NCBI RefSeq assembly: GCF_012641475.1
Contig: NZ_JABAIL010000010.1
Span: 161,508 to 225,507 of the forward strand
Length of the DNA: 64,000 nt
Source: Flammeovirga agarivorans
Lineage (GTDB): Bacteria; Bacteroidota; Bacteroidia; Cytophagales; Flammeovirgaceae
Direction of reading: 5' to 3'
Positions 17,557-27,800 of the stretch are shown one piece after another (within the stretch, counting starts at the first letter, position 1; each line of letters opens with the position of its first letter). The notes under the pieces were generated by a model. It was not told where the DNA came from. It saw only the letters and a list, made by a program, of their open reading frames with translations, and did not search any database. A program made the translations under genes and the position numbers.

Positions 17557-18384
17557 ATGCAAAGAGACATTGAAATCGCAGAGCTAAGAAGGCTAACCCA
17601 ATATATTGATGATAATTTTGACTATGATTTCAAAAACTACGCAATGTCTTCTTTTACAAGAAGAGTAAGAAGAGTTGTGGAGTTATATAAATTCAGTTCA
17701 GTAGATGCATTAATCCGTAAGTTCAAAGACAACCCTGGATTCTTTCAAGATTTTGTCTCAGAAATTACCGTTAATGTCACTGAGATGTTTAGAGATCCTA
17801 CATTTTGGATTTCACTTCGTGATGAAATCATTCCTGAAATCTTAAACGAGCATCAAAAGATCAATATTTGGCATGCTGGATGTTCTTCTGGGGAAGAAGT
17901 TATTTCTATGTGTATTATGCTAGAGGAAATGGGAACTCTAGACAAAGCTACCATCATTGCTACAGACATAGATAAATCAATAATTAGTAAAGCCAAGAAA
18001 GCTGCTTTCAACGCAAAAAATATGGAACTTAACCAATCCAACTATGAAAGGTTTGGAGGAAAAAGTTCTATTTATGACTATTTCATCGAAAGAGACGGTT
18101 TCTACCATGTAAAACCAGAATTACTTGATAGAGTCTCATTCAGAGTGCAAGATTTAGTCAAAGGAAACCCCTTCTCTAAGTTCGATCTCATTCTATGTAG
18201 AAATGTAATGATATACTTCAATCAGACATTACAAAACGAAGTATTGAAAAAACTACACGGAAGTTTATTCAAATATGGCAATCTAGCTATTGGCTCAAAG
18301 GAGTCATTAATCTGGTGTGATATCGCTAATAAATTCGTTGTAGTTAATAACGAGGAGAAGGTTTATAAAAAAATTAAAGAGTAA
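17557..18384 (+). CDS. cheR: CheR-type protein-glutamate methyltransferase
   Basis: A 275-residue SAM-dependent methyltransferase of the CheR family, which methylates Glu side chains of receptors. The N-terminal helical domain (residues 1-80) is basic (SSFTRRVRRVVELY). The SAM-binding region reads WHAGCSSGEEVISMC near residue 105, then ATDID and FDLILCRNVMIYF near 210. Length is that of canonical CheR. No MCP, CheA or CheW gene is near. Instead CheB follows after 11 bases, and membrane GAF and PP2C signalling genes come next. The substrate may thus be one of the membrane sensors in this operon, which is inference. Confidence 0.93.
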   Translation: MQRDIEIAELRRLTQYIDDNFDYDFKNYAMSSFTRRVRRVVELYKFSSVDALIRKFKDNPGFFQDFVSEITVNVTEMFRDPTFWISLRDEIIPEILNEHQKINIWHAGCSSGEEVISMCIMLEEMGTLDKATIIATDIDKSIISKAKKAAFNAKNMELNQSNYERFGGKSSIYDYFIERDGFYHVKPELLDRVSFRVQDLVKGNPFSKFDLILCRNVMIYFNQTLQNEVLKKLHGSLFKYGNLAIGSKESLIWCDIANKFVVVNNEEKVYKKIKE

Positions 18385-18395
18385 AACAGAACCGG

Positions 18396-19004
18396 ATGAG
18401 CAATTTAATTGACAAATCTGTTTTCGAGAAAAAATACAAATGTATTGTCATCGGGGGTTCTGCAGGAAGTTTTAAGCCAATTACTCAACTTTTAGCTGAC
18501 ATACCAAAGGATTTTCCGATACCAATAATTTTATGTCTACATCGTCTAAAACATGTTAGGCATGGTTTTATCGAAGCATTATCTATAAGAAGTTCTAAAA
18601 CAATTGTAGAACCTCAAGATAAAGAAACGATCCGACCAGGAATGGTCTACCTCGCTCCTGCCAATTATCATTTATGTGTAGAGCTTGGTAATTCAATTTC
18701 ACTTTCTACTGAAGGTTTAATTAATAATTCCAGGCCGGCTATTGATTTAACATTTCAAACTGCTGCATACACTTTTAAAGAAAAACTCATTGGTATTTTA
18801 TATTCAGGAGCCAATAAGGATGGAGCACTAGGAATGAAATCAGTCAAAGACAAAGGTGGTGTAACTATCATTCAAGATCCAGAAGAGAGTATGATGAACA
18901 CGATGCCAATGTCTGCGAAAAATGTAACTGAGATTGATTTTTGCCTTGAAGCAGAAAAAATTAAAAATTTTCTACTCCAATTATACAAGGCTTATCAAAA
19001 ATAA
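18396..19004 (+). CDS. cheB: CheB-type protein-glutamate methylesterase without receiver domain
   Basis: A 202-residue CheB catalytic domain, which removes methyl groups added by CheR. The catalytic triad is visible: Ser in VIGGSAGSFKP near residue 23, His in CLHRLKH near 49 and Asp in SGANKDGALGMK near 148. The N-terminal response-regulator domain of chemotaxis CheB is missing, so it cannot be controlled by CheA phosphorylation in the usual way. It follows cheR by 11 bases and precedes the membrane GAF gene by 49. Confidence 0.93.
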   Translation: MSNLIDKSVFEKKYKCIVIGGSAGSFKPITQLLADIPKDFPIPIILCLHRLKHVRHGFIEALSIRSSKTIVEPQDKETIRPGMVYLAPANYHLCVELGNSISLSTEGLINNSRPAIDLTFQTAAYTFKEKLIGILYSGANKDGALGMKSVKDKGGVTIIQDPEESMMNTMPMSAKNVTEIDFCLEAEKIKNFLLQLYKAYQK

Positions 19005-19053
19005 ACGTTAGTTAATAAACTCTTGTCTTTTTTCAAGCAACCTTCATAATATT

Positions 19054-20094
19054 TTGAAAACAACGCAGAAAAAAACAAATATTCGAAGAAAAGGCTCACG
19101 CTCTGATGTACGTAAATATGGAATCATATTTAACGGGGTTTTTACAGCCATTTTTACAACAATTATTTTGTTGGAAATTCAATTCCCGAATATTTTATCT
19201 CTTGTAGGTATCTTAGATACCAAGGAGTTTAATAGAGAAACATATCTATTAACGCTAAGATTTTTGGATCTAATATTTATTACTGGTACGGTTTACTTCT
19301 ATCTAGATAAATCTAAACCTTTCAATATTTATTTAGGTATTCTATTCCTTTTCTTATGTATTTATTCTATTTGGGGTATTCATGACCTTCCTAATGTAAT
19401 TCTTACTAGCTTGGAAATCACCGATGATAAAATCATTGGACAAATTAGAGAAGTGAGTAACCCAACGTTTTATTCGATTGGATTTACATTTGCCATATTA
19501 ATTTTCTTCTTATTCCGCTTGATCTCAGACTTAATGAAAGACCCTGAGGATCAGATTATTTATGTTCCTAAATATTACAACAAGGAAAATAAAAGCAACG
19601 AAGAAGAACGTATCGATGCTATTAAGGAAAGAGCTCAACTTATTAGAAAAAACATTCGATCTTCTATTCTAACGGTAGAAGACCAAGAAGATAGAGAACA
19701 AAAATTACTAAATGCTATCTGTAAAGAGTTCAAAGTCTGTACAGGTATTTATTATAAGGTAAATAAGAAAGAAGATATTGACATCATTCAGTATTCAAAA
19801 GGTTTCTCTTTCTTCTTACCTGACTCACAGGTTTTAACTTATGAATTTGGCGAAGGGCTTCCAGGACAGGTAGCAAAAACGAAAACTTCGATTATTTCAA
19901 ATTCAATTCCTGAAAGATACATTAATGTAGTTTCAGGTCTAGGTGACGCCTCTCCTAACTCCTTAATGATATCTCCAATCCTTAATGATGACGATGTTTT
20001 AACCGGAGTAGTCGAACTAGCATCTTTCAATAATTTCACTAAAGATGATAGAGAAATTCTTGACAATGTAACCAAATGGTTCACTGAAAATTAA
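19054..20094 (+). CDS. Membrane-anchored GAF domain protein
   Basis: A 346-residue protein with about four membrane segments in residues 22-165, a charged linker with KERAQLIRKNIR, and a C-terminal GAF domain at about 200-345. No kinase, cyclase or phosphatase domain follows. The GAF domain closely resembles the one in the next gene: both contain EGLxGQ, an ERYIN or SNYLS block, SGLG, and ELASF or EFASL. The frame begins with TTG at 19054 (KTTQKKTNIRRK) and I see no better start. It sits between cheB and the PP2C phosphatase gene, so it is probably a sensor or adaptor of that module. Function unknown. Confidence 0.8.
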   Translation: MKTTQKKTNIRRKGSRSDVRKYGIIFNGVFTAIFTTIILLEIQFPNILSLVGILDTKEFNRETYLLTLRFLDLIFITGTVYFYLDKSKPFNIYLGILFLFLCIYSIWGIHDLPNVILTSLEITDDKIIGQIREVSNPTFYSIGFTFAILIFFLFRLISDLMKDPEDQIIYVPKYYNKENKSNEEERIDAIKERAQLIRKNIRSSILTVEDQEDREQKLLNAICKEFKVCTGIYYKVNKKEDIDIIQYSKGFSFFLPDSQVLTYEFGEGLPGQVAKTKTSIISNSIPERYINVVSGLGDASPNSLMISPILNDDDVLTGVVELASFNNFTKDDREILDNVTKWFTEN

Positions 20095-20124
20095 TTGATG
20101 AGCTCTTGAAGTAAATTATAATAT

Positions 20125-23100
20125 ATGTTCTTCCAAGATTTAAAGATACGTACCAAAATTACAATCATAATGCTACTCGTAGTAACAATTACGGTAGCCA
20201 TTATATCATTCCTTTCCTATATTCAGACAGAGGATTCTGTTGAACGTAGATACTCGGAAACTTTTGACGTTATCAGTACTCTGAAGTCTGAACAGATTGA
20301 TCAGAAGTTCAAGTATATCGAACAAAACTTAAAGTATATGGCAAAATCAGCTTTGATTGTATCCAATACTACAAAGTTGAAATACTTGTTCAAGACAAAA
20401 TCAAGATCATATAAAGACTCAACATACTACGCGATCAAGAGAACACTTGATAATGAACTTTTCCCTAAACAAATTGTAAATGGTTATTCCAATATCATTA
20501 TTACAGACAACAAGGGTAATGTATTGTATACTTCCTACACTTTTCCTGCATCAGTAATTGTTGGGGATAGAAATAAGAAGTTCGAGAAAATAATCAAACA
20601 AGCGAAAACAAAAACATATTTCTCTGAGCCATTTAATACTGAGAAAGGTGTTCATATGTACATTGTTTCTCCAAGAATGAAATCAAGGTATGGAGAACTT
20701 GGGCATGTCATTATTCTATATTCACTTCAGAAAAACATCTACCCTATTGTTGAAAATAGGACTGGATTAGGAGACACCGGTGAAATTTTATTATCTAGGA
20801 TGTCTGAAGGAGCATCTAAAAATGTCACTATTATCTCACCCCTAAAAGGCTCACAAAACCTTCTAACTGAAGTAATTTCAGAAGGAGATCCAAAAAATGT
20901 TGCCATACAAAAAGCAGCAAAAGGCGACTCTAAGGATTTTGGTTATGATACAGACTGGAGAGACAAGAAAACAATATCCTACTGGAACTACATTCCAACA
21001 ACTAAATGGGGTCTCGTTGTAAAAATTGATTACGATGAGATTAAAAGTGGCCTTAATGGCTTAATCTTAACCTTCGTATATACAGCCATCATTATCATTC
21101 TTATAGTAATGTTGATTGCTGTCATCTTCTCAAAATTCTTAACTAGTCCTATCATCCGACTAAAGAACCGATTAAATTATATCGCAAAAGGTATCCTGCC
21201 ACATGAAGTAGCTGACGATATCCAGAACGATGAAATTGGTGAAATGTCGATGGCTGTTCAAGAAGTAGTAAATGGTATGAAGAGAACTGCCAACTTTGCT
21301 GAGCAGATTGGTGAAGGGAATTATGACGCCGTATACTCTGCCTTATCAGAAGATGATACACTAGGTAATGCACTTCTTTCAATGAGAGATAGTATCCAAA
21401 AAGCGGAGAAAAGAGATCATGAAAGAAACTGGATTATTACGGGTGAAGCTGAGATAGGTCAAATCCTCCGTAACCACAACGATCTAATTGAATTAGGAGA
21501 CGAAGTCGTAGCATATACAACTGAGAAAATCAACGCCGTACAAGGTGCTTTCTATGTAGTTGAGGGTGCTACAGATGAACTTCCTATAGAAGAACAAAGT
21601 ATTGAGCTTATCAGTACTTATGCATATAACAAAAAGCGTTTCTTAAAAAAGAAATTCCATTTCACAGAAGGTCTAGTAGGACAAGCTGCTATTGAAATGG
21701 AGATGATATTAAGAACAGAGATCCCAAGTAATTACCTTTCAATTACTTCTGGTTTATTAGGTGAAACAAAACCAAAATCAATCCTTATCATGCCATTGAT
21801 TGCCAATGAAAAGGTATACGGTTTATTAGAGTTCGCCTCATTAGAAGACTTCTCTACTATGACTCTAGAGTTTGTGAAGGAGATTTCACAAATCATTGCC
21901 AGAACGATCTTCAACATTAAGATTAACGAAAGAACAGTTCGATTACTGAAGGAGTCTCAACAAATGTCTTCTGAACTTTCTGTCCAACAAGAGATCTTAA
22001 GACAGAATGCTGAAGAAATGGAGTCCACACAAGAAGAATTACAACGCACTAATCACAGATTAGAAGAGCAAGTGGAAGAAGTGAAAAATTCTCAAAACAG
22101 ACTTCAATCATTATTAGAAAACGCCTCTGAGGTGATTACAATTTTTGATAGTAACGCAAAAATCAAATTTGTATCTCCATCATCTAAACGAATTTTAGGG
22201 TATAAACCAACTGATTTAATTGACTCATCTTACCTTTCTAACTTACATAAAGAGAGTATTGAACCAGTTAAGAAGTTCATCAATGATTTAGTCGAGTCTG
22301 AAGATAAAGCGACATTACAATTAGAGTATCGCTACAAACTTCAAGATGGTAGATATATTTGGCTGGAAGCTACAGGTATTAACCTTAGTCATGTTCCTGC
22401 AATCGAAGGTATAGTAATCAACGCACAAGATATTACGGAAAGAAGAAGAGCAGAGACGGAAAGACGTATGAGAACGCAAATGCAGGCACTTTCTGAAAAC
22501 TCACTTGATCTTATCCAAAGGTTAAACACTGAAGGGCAAATCTTCTACACCAACCCTATTATAGAAGAATTGACAGGTCTATCCGCTGATCTTTTTGTGA
22601 ATCAGAAACTTGACGACACCTCTCTTCCAAAAACAATAATTGATGAATGGAAGAATTTACTGATTGAGGTATCTTCTACTTCAGAAAAGTCTACGAAAGA
22701 AGTCGAATTCCCTACAGCAAGCGGAAATAGATTTATGACCGTAACTGCAATCCCTGAATTCAATGAATCGAATGAGTTTGAAAGTGCTCTGTTTGTTTCA
22801 CATGATATCACTGAAAGGAAAAAGGTTGAACTTGACATCTTATTAAAGAACAAGAAAATTACAGAGTCTATTAATTATGCCAAACGTATCCAAGGTGCAA
22901 TCATCCCAGATACTGACCTAATTAAGAGAGACTTAACAGATTGCTTTATCTTCTACAAACCTAGAGATGTTGTTAGTGGCGACTTCCCTTGGTATTTCAA
23001 AAAAGGTAAAGACATATATATTGCAGCCGTTGACTGTACAGGTCATGGTGTACCAGGTGCATTAATTTCATTAATTGGTTACTTTATCTTAAACGATATC

Positions 23101-23610
23101 GTTCAGAACAATGAACACATTACTCCTGGCAATATGCTTGACCTTCTACACCAAGGTGTTACTAAAACTTTAAGACAGGATTCAAACAGTAGTACAAGAG
23201 ATGGAATGGATATTGCACTAGCAAAAATAGATCTTGAAAGTAAGGTCGTTGAATATGCAGGTGCTCATCGTCCATTGTATGTCTACAAGACTGCTACCGA
23301 AGAATTTACCCAAGTTAAAGGTGACAAATTCCCTGTAGGAGGAGAATACAAGACTAGAACTTCATTTACGACACATCAGATTACCTTAGATGAAGGTGAC
23401 GAGATTTTCATGTTCTCAGATGGATACCCTGATCAATTTGGCGGTGATGAGAACAGAAAATTCGGTGCAAAACGTATTCGTGAGTTAATTATGAATACAG
23501 AACATTCATCTATGCAAGAGATTGCCAAAACATTTAGTGAAACATTTATTAACTGGAAAGGCAATGCAAAGCAGACTGATGACGTTATTATGATAGGCAT
23601 CAGATTCTAA
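20125..23610 (+). CDS. SiaA-like membrane sensor PP2C phosphatase (HAMP, GAF, two PAS, SpoIIE)
   Basis: A 1161-residue receptor. TM1 is near residues 12-32, a periplasmic sensor region follows (Cache-like, inferred) to about 308, and TM2 lies at 310-335. Then come HAMP (about 336-395), a GAF domain (about 455-600), a coiled coil (about 610-665), PAS 1 (near 664-780), PAS 2 (near 785-910) and a SpoIIE/PP2C phosphatase (near 935-1160). Metal-binding acidic residues are in VVSGDF, AVDCTGHGVPGA, MFSDG and TDDVIMIG. The usual DFYW motif reads DFPWYF here, an insertion. By analogy with SiaA it should dephosphorylate the SiaC-like protein encoded two genes on. The SiaB-like kinase gene follows after 117 bases. 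Confidence 0.88.
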   Translation: MFFQDLKIRTKITIIMLLVVTITVAIISFLSYIQTEDSVERRYSETFDVISTLKSEQIDQKFKYIEQNLKYMAKSALIVSNTTKLKYLFKTKSRSYKDSTYYAIKRTLDNELFPKQIVNGYSNIIITDNKGNVLYTSYTFPASVIVGDRNKKFEKIIKQAKTKTYFSEPFNTEKGVHMYIVSPRMKSRYGELGHVIILYSLQKNIYPIVENRTGLGDTGEILLSRMSEGASKNVTIISPLKGSQNLLTEVISEGDPKNVAIQKAAKGDSKDFGYDTDWRDKKTISYWNYIPTTKWGLVVKIDYDEIKSGLNGLILTFVYTAIIIILIVMLIAVIFSKFLTSPIIRLKNRLNYIAKGILPHEVADDIQNDEIGEMSMAVQEVVNGMKRTANFAEQIGEGNYDAVYSALSEDDTLGNALLSMRDSIQKAEKRDHERNWIITGEAEIGQILRNHNDLIELGDEVVAYTTEKINAVQGAFYVVEGATDELPIEEQSIELISTYAYNKKRFLKKKFHFTEGLVGQAAIEMEMILRTEIPSNYLSITSGLLGETKPKSILIMPLIANEKVYGLLEFASLEDFSTMTLEFVKEISQIIARTIFNIKINERTVRLLKESQQMSSELSVQQEILRQNAEEMESTQEELQRTNHRLEEQVEEVKNSQNRLQSLLENASEVITIFDSNAKIKFVSPSSKRILGYKPTDLIDSSYLSNLHKESIEPVKKFINDLVESEDKATLQLEYRYKLQDGRYIWLEATGINLSHVPAIEGIVINAQDITERRRAETERRMRTQMQALSENSLDLIQRLNTEGQIFYTNPIIEELTGLSADLFVNQKLDDTSLPKTIIDEWKNLLIEVSSTSEKSTKEVEFPTASGNRFMTVTAIPEFNESNEFESALFVSHDITERKKVELDILLKNKKITESINYAKRIQGAIIPDTDLIKRDLTDCFIFYKPRDVVSGDFPWYFKKGKDIYIAAVDCTGHGVPGALISLIGYFILNDIVQNNEHITPGNMLDLLHQGVTKTLRQDSNSSTRDGMDIALAKIDLESKVVEYAGAHRPLYVYKTATEEFTQVKGDKFPVGGEYKTRTSFTTHQITLDEGDEIFMFSDGYPDQFGGDENRKFGAKRIRELIMNTEHSSMQEIAKTFSETFINWKGNAKQTDDVIMIGIRF

Positions 23611-23739
23611 GTTCAGAATTTGTTGTTAGTTATAAAGGTTTGATTATATTTGAAAAACATTTTTTTAACTCTATTTTTTTCCTGGGGTTAAAAGAACATC
23701 TCGGTAGTATGACTACTGAATTAAATTGTGTTCGGAAAT

Positions 23740-24288
23740 ATGAAATACATCTACGAACTCCATAGGACTATGCTAGACAAAGATCTCATTCTAATTTATG
23801 AAGGTGAGATCACCCAAGACATTACTAAATCTGTACTATCCATGGCTGAAAGAAACATGGATTCTTACGGAGAACAATCCAAAATCAAAAGGAAAGTTTT
23901 TAATGTTATGGTAGAGTGTCTTCAAAACATAAGCAAGTACGCTGTACCTATGGAAGAAACTTCTGACAAGAAAAACAGTGCTGTTTTTATGATTGGTAAA
24001 GAGGATAACTCTTACTTTATCACTTCTGGCAACCCCATTCTTTCTAAAAATGTGAAAGATATTGCTGGCAGATTAGACAGAATTAATGATTTAGACAAAG
24101 ACGGTCTAAAGAATTTATATAAGGACATTATCAAAAATGGCAAGATTTCCGCAAAAGGTGGAGCAGGTCTTGGATTTATTGATATGGCCAGAAAATCGGG
24201 CGAAAAACTTCGCTTTGATTTTGAACCCATCAATGATGAGTTCACATTTTTTTCTCTTAAAACGACAATTCCAAGGAAACTAAAATAA
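23740..24288 (+). CDS. SiaB-like protein kinase (DUF6272)
   Basis: A kinase of the SiaB family, related to GHKL ATPases, which phosphorylates a SiaC-type partner. The N-box is VECLQNISKYA near residue 68 and the G-box is GGAGLGFIDMARKSG near 140. The ATG at 23740 (MKYIYELHRT, 182 residues) is preferred over a GTG 12 bases earlier. The next gene, the SiaC homologue, begins 9 bases after the stop, so the two are translated together. It is cytosolic, with no membrane segment. Confidence 0.88.
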   Translation: MKYIYELHRTMLDKDLILIYEGEITQDITKSVLSMAERNMDSYGEQSKIKRKVFNVMVECLQNISKYAVPMEETSDKKNSAVFMIGKEDNSYFITSGNPILSKNVKDIAGRLDRINDLDKDGLKNLYKDIIKNGKISAKGGAGLGFIDMARKSGEKLRFDFEPINDEFTFFSLKTTIPRKLK

Positions 24289-24297
24289 CTTTTTTAC

Positions 24298-24660
24298 ATG
24301 AAAATCCTTAATCTAGCCGGAACGGAGGATACACCGAAAGTCATCTTAGATAAAGAAAATGAACTATTCGAAATCTCGGGTAGATCACTTCCTGAAGATT
24401 CAGCAGAATTTTTTGCCCCAATTCTTAATTGGATTGAAGAATACGCTGATGACAAAAATGATGAGACAAGATTTCTTTTTAAACTTGAATACTTCAACAC
24501 TGCTTCTTCTAAATTAATCTTAGATGTATTATCTAAACTTGAAGAAATTGAAGGTGTAACAGTTGTATGGTACTATCATGAAGATGATGAGGACATGCAG
24601 GAAGCTGGAGAAGAATTTGAAGAATTAGTTGAATTAGAATTTGAATTCGAAACTTACTAA
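24298..24660 (+). CDS. SiaC-like regulatory phospho-protein (DUF1987)
   Basis: A 120-residue SiaC-family protein. In Pseudomonas, SiaC is phosphorylated by SiaB on Thr68 and dephosphorylated by SiaA, and its unphosphorylated form activates the diguanylate cyclase SiaD. The present protein has Thr68 in the same context (YFNTASSK), preceded by FLFKLEYF. The C-terminus is very acidic (EDDEDMQEAGEEFEE and on). No SiaD-like GGDEF gene follows: a terminator comes first, then an ABC transporter gene. The target of this protein is therefore not visible here. Confidence 0.9.
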   Translation: MKILNLAGTEDTPKVILDKENELFEISGRSLPEDSAEFFAPILNWIEEYADDKNDETRFLFKLEYFNTASSKLILDVLSKLEEIEGVTVVWYYHEDDEDMQEAGEEFEELVELEFEFETY

Positions 24661-24684
24661 TTCATGGTTTATCACCACCACAAG

Positions 24685-24718
24685 CACTTGATTTAGAGAA
24701 AATAAATCAAGTGTTTTT
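24685..24718 (+). terminator. Terminator after the siaC-like gene
   Basis: CACTTGATTTA (24685-24695) pairs perfectly with TAAATCAAGTG (24703-24713), followed by TTTTT. It separates the signalling operon from the transporter gene. Confidence 0.88.
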
Positions 24719-24848
24719 CATTTACATGCAGAAATAATCATTGCTACACAATATTTTATTATTTAAATGCATTAAATAAATGTATACTTTTTGCTAGATA
24801 TAGGTTTATTTAGAAGAATTGAATTTCCGTACTATTTGACGGTCATCT

Positions 24849-27800
24849 ATGAGTGAAGAAATATTAAAAGCACTGACGCAACTATTTGCCATAATTTCTA
24901 CACAAGACGAAGGGCTAACAGAAACTGAAAGAAACTTTGTAATTAAATTTCTTAAACAGGAACTTGAAAAGCGCTCAGTAGAAGAATATATCCAACTTTA
25001 CGATCAATTAGTAAAGGATGAAGAAGAACGTATTGCGAAACGTAAGGCTAAAGCTGCTAAGAAAAGAGCTGCCAAAGGAGAAGTAGAACAAGCAGATACC
25101 CCACTTGCTGACGCTGTTTCTGTCCGTAACTCAGTACGTACACTTTCTATTTGTAGAAAAATCAACAAAACGCTAGACCAAAAGCAGAAAACCATTGTGA
25201 TGGTAAAACTGCTAGAAGTTGTAGCATCAGATAAATCATATACACCTCAGCGTATGGATATTATCCATACAGTTGCTGATGTATTTAATATCCCATCAAA
25301 CGAATACAAATTATTAGAGCGTTTCATTATTGAACAGCATTCTTCTAAAATTGATAATGAAGACATTCTAATATTTGATGATGAAATGCCTCCAGAAGGA
25401 TCAAAAATCAAATTTATTGATTCAGGTCTATTAGACGGAGAAATCATTTTCATCAGAATGAAAAGTGTTTCATTGTATTTCACTAAATACACTGGAAACG
25501 AAATGGTTTATCTTAACGGTCAACCAGTTCAAGCACATAATGTCTATTTATTTAGCCCTGGTAGTATTTTCAAAACACCGAAAGGTGCACCACTTTACTA
25601 CTCAGATTTAGTAAATAAATACAACTCTGATGAAATTGGCGGAAACATTTCATTTGTTGTTGAAGACCTTGAATTTAAATTCCCTAATGGTCAATTAGGC
25701 TTAAGAGATATCAATTTCGGTGAAAATACTGGTCAATTAATTGGTATTATGGGTGCTTCAGGTGCAGGTAAAACTACTTTACTAAATGTACTTGCAGGTT
25801 TAGAAAAGCCATCTCAAGGTGAAGTAAGAATTAATGGATATAATATCCATACAGAAAAAGATAAAATAGAAGGTGTTATTGGTTATATCGCTCAAGATGA
25901 CCTTCTTATCGAAGAGCTTACCGTTTTCCAAAACTTATACTACAATGCAAAGCTCTGTTTTAAAGATATGAACGAAGAAGAACTTACTTCAAAAGTAAAT
26001 GAAGTTCTTCAAAGTTTAGGTCTTGACAGAATTGCAAACCTAGTTGTTGGTAATGTTCTTAATAAAAAGATTTCTGGTGGTCAACGTAAACGTCTAAACA
26101 TTGCTTTAGAATTAATTCGTGAACCAGCAGTAATGTTTGTTGATGAACCAACATCAGGTTTATCATCAAGAGATTCAGAAAACGTAATTGACCTTTTAAA
26201 AGAACTTTCATTAAAAGGTAAATTAATTTTCGTTGTAATTCACCAGCCTTCTTCAGATATCTATAAGATGTTTGATAAAATGTGGTTACTAGACACTGGT
26301 GGATATCCTGTCTTCTATGGCAACCCTATTGAAGCGATTACACACTTTAAAGGTGCAGCTGGACAAGTAGACAGTGATCAAGGACAATGTAATACCTGTG
26401 GTAACGTCAACCCAGAACAACTTTTCAATATAATTGAAGCTCAAGTTGTGGATGAATACGGTGAATTTACCAATAAGCGTAAAGCTACACCAGAAGACTG
26501 GCACAGAGTATATAAAGATACTTTCACTAAACCTGAAGTTGAAGAAGTACATGTAGATCCGCCGAAAACATTGAATATTCCTTCGATGTTTAAACAAACG
26601 GTCATCTTTACAATACGTGACTTCTTAGCTAAATTCAGTAATAAGCAATATTTATCCATCAACCTTTTAGAAGCTCCTTTCTTGGCCCTTCTACTTTCAT
26701 GGGTAATTTATTACATCAAAGATGGTGATGGTGAATATGTTTTCAGACACAATGAGAATGTACCTCCATATATCCTAATTGCTATTTTAGTAGCATTATT
26801 TATGGGTATGACGGTGAGTGCTGAGGAAATCATAAAAGATAGAAAGATCAAGAAAAGGGAATCCTTCCTAAACTTGAGTCGAAGTAGTTACCTCTACTCA
26901 AAACTTTTAATTCTATTTGGCTTCTCTGCAGTACAGACATTAACATTTGTATTTATAGGTAATACAATTCTTGAAATACATGATATGACATGGCAGTATT
27001 GGTTAGTTCTATTTACTGTTTCTTGTCATGCTAACTTGATAGGATTAAATATTTCATCAGCATTTAATTCTGCAATTACTGTATATATTTTGATTCCGAT
27101 TCTATTAATTCCTCAAATGATTTTGAGTGGATTGATCTTTGACTTTTCAAAATTAAACAACACTATTAGTCAACATGGTAAAACACCACTAATCGCTGAT
27201 ATTATGGCCTCGCGTTGGGCATATGAAGGATTATCGGTAGAGCAATTCAAAAATAACAAGTTTGAAAAGCCATTCTTTGACATTGATATGGTGTTAAGCC
27301 AAAGTAATTACAAGAGTGCATATTGGGAACCAAGAATGGAAGAGATTTTATTCAGTGCCCAAATGAACAGTAAAAATACTAATGATAGTACAGGTTTAAT
27401 TTTAGCGAATGACATCCTTACACTTCAAAATGAGATCAATTCTGACGAATACTTCTCTACTCATGAAGACAAAAAGAATGAAGCTTTAGCTTTCCTAAGT
27501 GATGGAAAGGTTTCTTCTCAAGAAGGAAATCAGTTAAGAAAAATCTTATACGAATCTTCTATATTCTACAACGACAAGTTGATCAAGGCAGAAGAAGAAA
27601 GAGATAAAAGAATCTATGCTATGAAAAAAGAAGTTGGAGACAGCTTCAACTTATCAGAAGCAAGAGATTTATACTATAATGACCAACTTGAAATCTTTGT
27701 AAAAAATAAAAATGTATTAAATAGAACTGTAGTCGACCATAACAGAATCATTCAATTAATAGACCCTATTTTCTATGTAAAAGAAAATACTTCCGGTCCA

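Noticed and set aside
23728..23740. GTG start of the SiaB-like gene 12 bases upstream
   Set aside because: The ATG at 23740 gives an N-terminus (MKYIYELHRT) that fits the family, and the four extra residues add nothing.
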